Shown here: positions 57,684 through 64,000 of the stretch, piece by piece
Layout of the letters: each line of letters begins with the position of its first letter
How positions within the stretch are numbered: the first letter of the stretch is position 1
Source: Coniella vitis
Lineage: Eukaryota; Ascomycota; Sordariomycetes; Diaporthales; Schizoparmaceae
Direction: 5' to 3'
Assembly (NCBI GenBank): GCA_011317545.1
Contig: WUJK01000004.1
Span: forward strand, 1,984,001 to 2,048,000
Length of the DNA stretch: 64,000 nucleotides
The notes under the pieces: model-generated
Databases searched by the model: none
What the model was told of the DNA's origin: nothing
What the model saw: only the letters and a program-made list of their open reading frames with translations
Program-made: the position numbers and the translations under genes

Positions 57684-58167
57684 TGTATAGAACTCATCAG
57701 CCGGGCGCTGCTCCAAAACTTGTCTAGCAGTAAGAGTTATGGATGGCTGGTAGACGATCAGAGACAATCGTGAGGGTGATTGCAAGCTTCCTTTTGTCAC
57801 ATGCATACGCTGCCTAAGTCGCTCTGTCCACTGGGGCTTCCAGGCTGTCTGGCTGTCAAGCATCCCCTACCCCAACTCATCCAGGCCCATCCACTGCCCC
57901 GCCTCCACTGAATTATACTACTGATAAGATCACTAGCGTACGAACATACAAGGGCGCCCCCCCACCCACCCCCCGAACGCGTCTCACTTTAGATTCACGC
58001 GTCTCGAGATATTCTCACTATTGGCTCACCAACCTACGATATCGTTCAACAACGACTCTCTTCTCTCATTCTGCGAGCCTTCTAGCCGCCCAACTGTCCA
58101 CGAACTCGCCTCCTTAATCAGCAATCCCACTCTCCAGCATCACAAACTCTCTTAAACAACTGCCGAA
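57684..58167. promoter_or_regulatory. Divergent promoter of VPS34 and NSE4
   Basis: A 484-bp interval between start codons, with a C-rich run near 57957-57978 and CT-rich sequence before NSE4. No specific operator recognised. Confidence 0.5.
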
Positions 58168-59427
58168 ATGGCACCAGAAAATGACCTCGAAGCCTACAAT
58201 CCCGACCAATCGCTCGGCGAGCGGCGCCAAATCCAGCGCGGCATCCGCTCGCTCGAGCGCGACATGCATGAGAATGCCGAGTCCTATCTCGACCCCAAGT
58301 CCACACGCGTCCACGACACGCTCAAATCCCTCGACCGCTTCTCTACCGACATTCGCCAGACCTCCGAGGCCACCATCGATTCCAAGGCCCTCCTTACCCT
58401 CGTCGACCTTAACCACCGCAAGCTGCAGCGCCTGACGGCAGGGAACCTGGGCACAGGCGTGGACCCGGACGAATTCGTGTCAAAGTGCATTACATATATG
58501 CGCAAGGCGGCGGGGATTGCAGATGATCAGGATGAGGAGCTTACATTTACCCAGCGCAGGAGGAGGGGTGCGGGGGGTAATGGTGCGGGGGGCAACCGTG
58601 GTCGACGAGGTGGTCGCAACATGGCGAGTGACGATGACGACGACGAGGGAAGCGATGATGAGGATGGTGCAGGTGGCGACATGATGAACTGGGCGCATCT
58701 GGGCCGCTATGCCTGCGTACCCAAGGGCAAGAGGCCCGCGCTGACGGGCTTCCTGCTGGGCCCGCTCAGCGTGCAAAAGAAGGCGCGCAAGCCCGTTGCC
58801 AGACAAGCGCCGCTACGGCTGCGAGACCTTGAGGAGGTGCGGCCCGAGGTACTCAACACGGAAGACCTGGCGAAGCACGAAAAGCAGGACTTGACGGCGA
58901 TTTGCAACCAGATCTTGAAGCAATTGAAGCAGCGGCAGGATCAGGCTATTGCCTTTGTGCGCAAGGTACATGAGGCCGAGGATACGGATGACGATGATGT
59001 TGACCGCGCGATGGAAAAGTTTGGGCTGACAGAGACGGGTAACATTGACCTAATTCGATTCTGCATCAATCCGAAATCGTTTGGTCAAACGATTGAAAAC
59101 ATGTTTTATGTCAGTTTTCTCATCAAAGAGGGCATGGTAGAGGTCAAGTACGAGGAGAACGGTCTGCCGTCACTCGGTGAGTTCTTCTTGGTCCTCTCCA
59201 GTCTTTTGCCTGCGCATGCTCTAACTCAAAGCACAGCCCCAACCGCGTCTAGCCAAGAAGACAGATCAGCCACTTCGAAATATGGCGCTATGAGACGCCA
59301 GGCGGTCATGTCTCTCGACATGCCAACATGGAAAGAGCTCATCGAGACGTTCAATATCAAAGAGCCCATGATTGAGCATCGCCAAGAGGCCCACCACCAA
59401 CCCGAGGCACATGGTTGGTATAGCTAG
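58168..59427 (+). CDS. NSE4: SMC5/6 complex kleisin subunit Nse4
   Basis: Exons 58168-59176 and 59237-59427 give 399 residues. The 60-bp intron has GTGAGT and CACAG borders, is a multiple of three, and contains no stop; reading through would add 20 residues. The N-terminal part (RQIQRGIRSLERDMHENAE through LVDLNHRKLQRL) is the Nse4 helix-turn-helix that binds the Smc5 neck. A Gly/Arg then Asp/Glu-rich linker follows. The C-terminal winged-helix part includes IDLIRFCINPKSFGQTIENMFYVSFLIKEG, the strongest family signature. As the kleisin it bridges the Smc5-Smc6 heads with Nse1 and Nse3 in DNA repair. Confidence 0.93.
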   Translation: MAPENDLEAYNPDQSLGERRQIQRGIRSLERDMHENAESYLDPKSTRVHDTLKSLDRFSTDIRQTSEATIDSKALLTLVDLNHRKLQRLTAGNLGTGVDPDEFVSKCITYMRKAAGIADDQDEELTFTQRRRRGAGGNGAGGNRGRRGGRNMASDDDDDEGSDDEDGAGGDMMNWAHLGRYACVPKGKRPALTGFLLGPLSVQKKARKPVARQAPLRLRDLEEVRPEVLNTEDLAKHEKQDLTAICNQILKQLKQRQDQAIAFVRKVHEAEDTDDDDVDRAMEKFGLTETGNIDLIRFCINPKSFGQTIENMFYVSFLIKEGMVEVKYEENGLPSLGEFFLVLSSLLPAHALTQSTAPTASSQEDRSATSKYGAMRRQAVMSLDMPTWKELIETFNIKEPMIEHRQEAHHQPEAHGWYS

Positions 59428-60459
59428 TCCTGTTCACGACGTGCTTTTCGCTTTGTCATATTTGTGGTGATACCTACGGGTTCGCTCATGTTCGCTTGAA
59501 AATTCGCGATCCAGCAATGATTTCATATTGGAGTTATGGTGTTCAGCGGTTGCTATGGTATGAGAGGTGCCCACCATTTTCGCTGTATGATTTGCTTCAG
59601 AACATAGAAGAGTAGCTAACTTATTTCACAGGGATTTGCACGATCATACTATATGTGACACTGTAACTATCTTAGATTGGTTTCTGCAGCACGCGAACGC
59701 GTTCAAAGCACTTCACTTGCTCCATATTCTTCCCGGTATCTCTGCCGAAACGTGACGAACCCTATTTCCCACAGCATGAACCAGTTTCCTGTGCGGCTAC
59801 TGACAATCGAGCGTATGTAAGTTCAGCATGTTCAAAGACAGCAGTGTTTCTGAAAGCAGGTACGGACATGCAGCAACAATACTGACCGGTACACTTGGCT
59901 TCGCTCGAAGCCACCCACCCACCCACGATTCTTTGTTCCAGGACATTGCAAAAAGACCTGACTGGGTACTCAATAATCAATCAAGTCAACACAATGATCC
60001 TGTGACGGCCTCTTTGCCGACAAGCGCAGTACTTTTTTCCTTTCTCTCGCTGAGGTGCAGCATAACACAAAGACAAAGACTCAATTGTCCCGTGTCCCGT
60101 AAGGTCTTAGGACTCTGCCTCACCCCATTCGCCCGTGTCATTTGGTGCGCGCTGCAATTCCGTCTTTGTGTCGTGAGCGAGGAAAACAAGAAGGAAAAGG
60201 AAAAGGAGAAGTGGAGCAAAAGTACGTGAAGGACGAGGACAATGGAAACAGACCAGGGGCCTCCAAAGAGTTCTCGTGCAGCATGTCCACCACGAATATT
60301 CGAACAAGGAGACGGCGCTCCTGATCTCCTTCATTTTCCAACCACGCGAGTAAGATCTCGAAAACGTTCCTTGCCAACTCCGTCGCGAAGGCTCACTGCA
60401 CACACACCGCATCAGGACTACACAATCACACAATTGTTCTCGAGTACAAGCATATCACG
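59428..60459. other. Intergenic region
   Basis: Between NSE4 and the last gene on the same strand. Short frames are present but none is convincing. An in-frame stop at 60322-60324 sets the left limit for the next gene's frame. Confidence 0.6.
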
Positions 60460-63400
60460 ATGTCGAGCTCAGGCGACCGCCCTGAGTCACCGGAAGAGTC
60501 ACCTGTTGGAGATGCAGGGTCGAGTCAAGCAATCGGCAATGCATCGCCTGCCCTGAGCGACATCGACGCCCCAGCAACGCCTATTCAAGGCCACATGCAA
60601 TCACCATCGGGTTCTTGGCAGGAGTACACGCCCCGGACGCCCAGCAGCGCCAACTCTCGCCGGCGCGGGCAAAGGCAAAGCACCGTCGACAGCAGAGACT
60701 CGCCTGGATATCCGCAGCCCACGAGCTATCTGAATGATGAGTTGGGCCGGGCTTTCGGAAGCGATGATGATAGCGGTGAAGAAGAGGTGGATCTCACTGA
60801 GGAAGAGGGTGAGGCCAGGCTTGCAGACAAAGAAGAGATGAATGCAGAGACATCCGCAAGTGATGACATATACGCTGCCAGCCCACTTGCAAGCTCTCAG
60901 GTAATTGAAAGCGCGACAGAAGCAGGAGATGTTGGCAAGGGTGGCGATGGCGAGGAAGAACTGGAAGAAGGCGAGGGAATGGGCAAAGAAGAAGACCCGA
61001 AAGGAGAGGAACTTCCAGTTCACGCCGAAGATGAGATCAGTCCGGCCAGCCCAATCAGAACACCTGGGCCACAAAACAGCTTTGTGAGGGACAGCCAGCA
61101 AGACGAGAGCAAGCCCGAGGCAGCAGCTGAAAGCACCAACAATGATGACCACGATGAGACCGAGGGGCAAGAGGGTAACGACAAGGCCAGGAATGGGGAA
61201 GAAAGTCAACCGATCCCACAATTGGAACCCGACACCGACATCACCGACATAGCCCAAAGCCCAGCACCAAAGGACAGCACGCCAGGTGCCAAGACTGGCG
61301 GTGACACTGTCGGCGCCGATTCACAAGCCCCTGGACGCACCAATGCACCAACGTCACCTGCTCCCGTACCCTCCTCGGCAAAGGACTCGACTTTATCCGC
61401 ATCCAGCCCAACGCCAGTCACCGGCAGAGCTTCTCTCCCAAGCCAGAAAAAAGCACCGGTAGGGGAAGCAAGCAGAATACCGCCAAGCGCACCGCACTCA
61501 CAACAAAAGAAACAACCTGTTGTGGCCGAACACCGCGAGAGCTACAGACTCAATGTCACGATGGGGCTGGCGCGGACCGAGGCCAAGGACATGTTCATGC
61601 CTCTTCTCGACCGTGTTGTGGATGAGGGACTTGCGAGGGATATGACTGATCTCGAAGACATCAGACTGCGACTGCGAGAAGACATCAAAAGCCTCGATAT
61701 GGAACATGCCGAGGAGTGGGCAATGCGTTTTCTTCGCGAGTTCCAATCATCTCTCCAAGCCAGCGAGACCGGCCGCAAGTTATGGGAAGGCTTGGGAGAC
61801 GTCGTGATACCGGTCATGGACAAGTTGTGGAATGGCACGTTGGAGAGGGCTCAAGAGATCGCTTTGAGCTACATTCGTTACTTGATAAAGAATGTTTACA
61901 GTACATGCGTCGACTTCAACCAGTGCATGGTGGGCGCAAGGTACAGAGCGCCTGCGTCGACGACAGCAGATCCTATGCTGAGCAGCCCCAGGCGCACGTC
62001 CGGTCCGCCGCGCAGACAGTCACGGGACTCGGTCAGTTCTGGCCCGGAGTCTGTCTTGGATCCACGTGACCGGGAACAGTTGTCCAAGGCGAGGCCAGAG
62101 CACTTAGTCAACAGAATACTATTGCAGTCCGAGCAGTTGAACGACGCACATACTCAGATATTCCAACACGAACAAACCATGGGGGAAATGCAGAAGACGA
62201 TCGACAAGCTCAAGGCCGAATTGCAACATGAGCACGTCGTGTTGCGGCTAACAAAGAAACGACATGTGCGTGAGCTCGAAGAAGCGCAAAAGGAAGCCGA
62301 CATTCGCGTGGAAAGCGCAGCAGAATCCTCAGCCGTACGCAGCGAACGCATCCTCCGGCCTCGCGAATCTGCAAAGACACAGGAGCACGACGAGAATGCA
62401 ATGCTTCCTTTGCCTGATCCATCGACAGTGGCGGCAGTTATGTCACCGCAAGCAATTGAGCAAGCACGTTTTGCAAGCCGCCGACTCGAGCAACAAGAGA
62501 CGGCCTCAAAGAGTCGTTTCTCTGAAAAGCTCCAGAGGATCTTTGTATTACTACACGAGGAAGGGGATCTTACACATTCCTATGTCGAAAGGGTAGGACA
62601 TCGTGTAGCTCATGGTGTCCAGAGTCGTTCCGACCGTGAAAAGACTGAACAGCTTGGCGGTGAGTTATCTAATACCTCACCGGGTGTCTCGGAAACTACC
62701 AAGGATCAACTATCGACTCGACTGCGCATGGCAATTGAGGAACGCGATGCGTTACAACAGGAGCGGGACAGATACTACGAGGCAGCCGCAAACCCTCACA
62801 CAATTGAGCATCTCGAGTCTGCAGAACGGAATCGCATACTTCAGATGGCGCAACGGGCATTGAGGGCCGTTGATGACAACATTGACAGTTTGGTCCGGGG
62901 CAGCCACTTTGTAGCTGAATTTGCGCTCGTTGCTGTTCAAGTTGGCCGACCGGAAGCAGGGCAGCAGGCTTGTGCCAAAGAGCTTCGCGATGTGCTTGAT
63001 TTAAGCGAGAGCCTCAAAAATTCACAGCCCGACCGTTATAACTCAGCAATCGTTGATATTGGGGGTCTGAGCATGCTGGAGACGTACCAGGATTTCTGGT
63101 TGCCTCAGACTGAACGTTTGGCCAGCCTGTCTGGAGAGTTTATAAGAGCTTTGGTCACTTTGGGCAGCAACGTCAAGGCATATTACGCCGCGACACGGCA
63201 AGAACCACGAAACGAGGACCAGTCCAAATGCAGCCCTCCGTCGCACGCCGCAGCAGTTTTCGACCATCAAGGAAAGGGGCCCGCAGCGCTTCCTTTCGAC
63301 AATGCAAAATGGCTGCGGTTGCACCCGAATGGGCCATGCGATGGCTGCAAACCTGTTGTTGCGTTTCCTGCAAAGTTCGTCAGTTATGAAGATGCCCCTA

Positions 63401-64000
63401 CCACTGCCTCCGATCAGCAGGCTCAGCCCATGAGCATTCTGGAAAGAAAAAACAAAGTCGTGGAGCCAGTGGATACGAATCTTGCAAACATGGGCAGACG
63501 CGAAACAGAACGCGATGTTTCTGGCACTCCATACCCGCCACGCAAGCAGAGTGCAGAGATGCGACCCGCAGCATCAGAAGGAGAACGACACATTTTAGTC
63601 AGTAGCAGCGGCAGTCGTCTCGCTTTCTATGCCTGTGATAAAATGGCCAGTCACAGATTGCCGCTGTCGGCTGGGTCCAGTCCAACGCAATCTCATGGCA
63701 AAGCTTATGCTGTTGCTGCCTTGCCTCTCGAATCGCCTTCGAGCGATTCGCTTGGCACAGGAGGACCCTTGACAAGAATCCTCAGTGGCCAAGGGCTCTT
63801 CTTCACATCGCCTGCGCAAATCAGCCCCGAGTCTGTCAAAAATGCCACAGAGTCCTCAGATGGCATACAGCGGAGCCCCTCGGATAGACAACCTTCTAAT
63901 ATCTCGGCTTCCGCACCTGCAATGACCAGTGCTGCCACCAAAACATCGCCGGTGCAAGTGCATCCACGTACTTTGCCGACTGCATCACTCTTCGAGACCT
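60460..64000 (+). CDS. Large coiled-coil/disordered protein, 3' truncated by window
   Basis: An uninterrupted frame of 1,180 codons from the ATG at 60460 to the window end; I checked every codon line for stops. The preceding in-frame stop is at 60322, and 60460 is the first ATG after it. No family recognised. Residues 1-350 are acidic and disordered, with Glu/Asp runs and Pro/Ser repeats. Residues about 365-490 are probably structured and helical (RLNVTMGLARTEAKDMF, then WAMRFLREFQSS and LWEGLGDVVIPVMDKLW). Coiled-coil sequence follows about 545-640 (MQKTIDKLKAELQHEHVVLR) and again near 750-780. A second helical block spans about 800-910. A CDGC pair lies near residue 962 in WLRLHPNGPCDGCKP. 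The remainder is Ser/Pro-rich. Confidence 0.8.
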   Translation, partial: MSSSGDRPESPEESPVGDAGSSQAIGNASPALSDIDAPATPIQGHMQSPSGSWQEYTPRTPSSANSRRRGQRQSTVDSRDSPGYPQPTSYLNDELGRAFGSDDDSGEEEVDLTEEEGEARLADKEEMNAETSASDDIYAASPLASSQVIESATEAGDVGKGGDGEEELEEGEGMGKEEDPKGEELPVHAEDEISPASPIRTPGPQNSFVRDSQQDESKPEAAAESTNNDDHDETEGQEGNDKARNGEESQPIPQLEPDTDITDIAQSPAPKDSTPGAKTGGDTVGADSQAPGRTNAPTSPAPVPSSAKDSTLSASSPTPVTGRASLPSQKKAPVGEASRIPPSAPHSQQKKQPVVAEHRESYRLNVTMGLARTEAKDMFMPLLDRVVDEGLARDMTDLEDIRLRLREDIKSLDMEHAEEWAMRFLREFQSSLQASETGRKLWEGLGDVVIPVMDKLWNGTLERAQEIALSYIRYLIKNVYSTCVDFNQCMVGARYRAPASTTADPMLSSPRRTSGPPRRQSRDSVSSGPESVLDPRDREQLSKARPEHLVNRILLQSEQLNDAHTQIFQHEQTMGEMQKTIDKLKAELQHEHVVLRLTKKRHVRELEEAQKEADIRVESAAESSAVRSERILRPRESAKTQEHDENAMLPLPDPSTVAAVMSPQAIEQARFASRRLEQQETASKSRFSEKLQRIFVLLHEEGDLTHSYVERVGHRVAHGVQSRSDREKTEQLGGELSNTSPGVSETTKDQLSTRLRMAIEERDALQQERDRYYEAAANPHTIEHLESAERNRILQMAQRALRAVDDNIDSLVRGSHFVAEFALVAVQVGRPEAGQQACAKELRDVLDLSESLKNSQPDRYNSAIVDIGGLSMLETYQDFWLPQTERLASLSGEFIRALVTLGSNVKAYYAATRQEPRNEDQSKCSPPSHAAAVFDHQGKGPAALPFDNAKWLRLHPNGPCDGCKPVVAFPAKFVSYEDAPTTASDQQAQPMSILERKNKVVEPVDTNLANMGRRETERDVSGTPYPPRKQSAEMRPAASEGERHILVSSSGSRLAFYACDKMASHRLPLSAGSSPTQSHGKAYAVAALPLESPSSDSLGTGGPLTRILSGQGLFFTSPAQISPESVKNATESSDGIQRSPSDRQPSNISASAPAMTSAATKTSPVQVHPRTLPTASLFET

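Overview
The window looks like nuclear DNA of a filamentous ascomycete (Pezizomycotina, perhaps Sordariomycetes; class is a guess). Reasons: compact genes with short GT-AG introns (55-155 bp, donors such as GTAAGT/GTATGT), long intrinsically disordered regulators typical of moulds, and a typical ascomycete gene set. I read 16 protein genes. Exon joins were built by hand so that phase and protein-family motifs agree across every junction. I see no rRNA, CRISPR array or recognisable transposon. Any tRNA signal is weak.

Layout. 27-4077 (+) SNF2/RING ATPase of the Uls1/Rad16 class. 5341-7877 (-) membrane-anchored nucleotide pyrophosphatase/phosphodiesterase. 10083-11502 (-) isovaleryl-CoA dehydrogenase and 12024-14055 (+) methylcrotonyl-CoA carboxylase beta subunit, a divergent leucine-catabolism pair. 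14546-16324 (+) unknown Ser-rich protein. 19697-21628 (-) protein with an AreA/Mks1-type N-terminal domain (DUF1752). 29099-31308 (+) amino-acid permease. 31679-33299 (-) mitochondrial-type polyol SDR. 35377-40831 (-) 1,699-residue disordered protein. 43440-45301 (-) unknown conserved-looking protein. 48091-50201 (+) Cti6-like PHD protein. 51442-52632 (-) MTG1 and 53290-54630 (+) ETR1, divergent mitochondrial genes. 54842-57683 (-) VPS34. 58168-59427 (+) NSE4. 60460-64000 (+) a large unknown ORF cut by the window end.

How the genes relate. IVD and MCC beta catalyse consecutive mitochondrial steps of leucine breakdown and share a 521-bp promoter that holds a perfect CCG-N8-CGG palindrome. MTG1 (mitoribosome assembly) and ETR1 (mitochondrial fatty-acid synthesis) share a 657-bp promoter. 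Three genes concern chromatin or genome stability (SNF2/RING, Cti6-like, NSE4). The rest look like unrelated housekeeping or nutrient genes.

Non-coding DNA is unusually extensive, including a 7.5-kb gene-free stretch (21629-29098). The most notable signals there are a three-copy tandem repeat whose hairpin shows a compensatory base-pair change (17341-17672), nested perfect inverted repeats (24522-24634), a strong G-quadruplex motif (17950-17972), and a nine-base word (TACTATGTA) found 12 times by eye, only outside genes. I found no clearly new multi-gene system.
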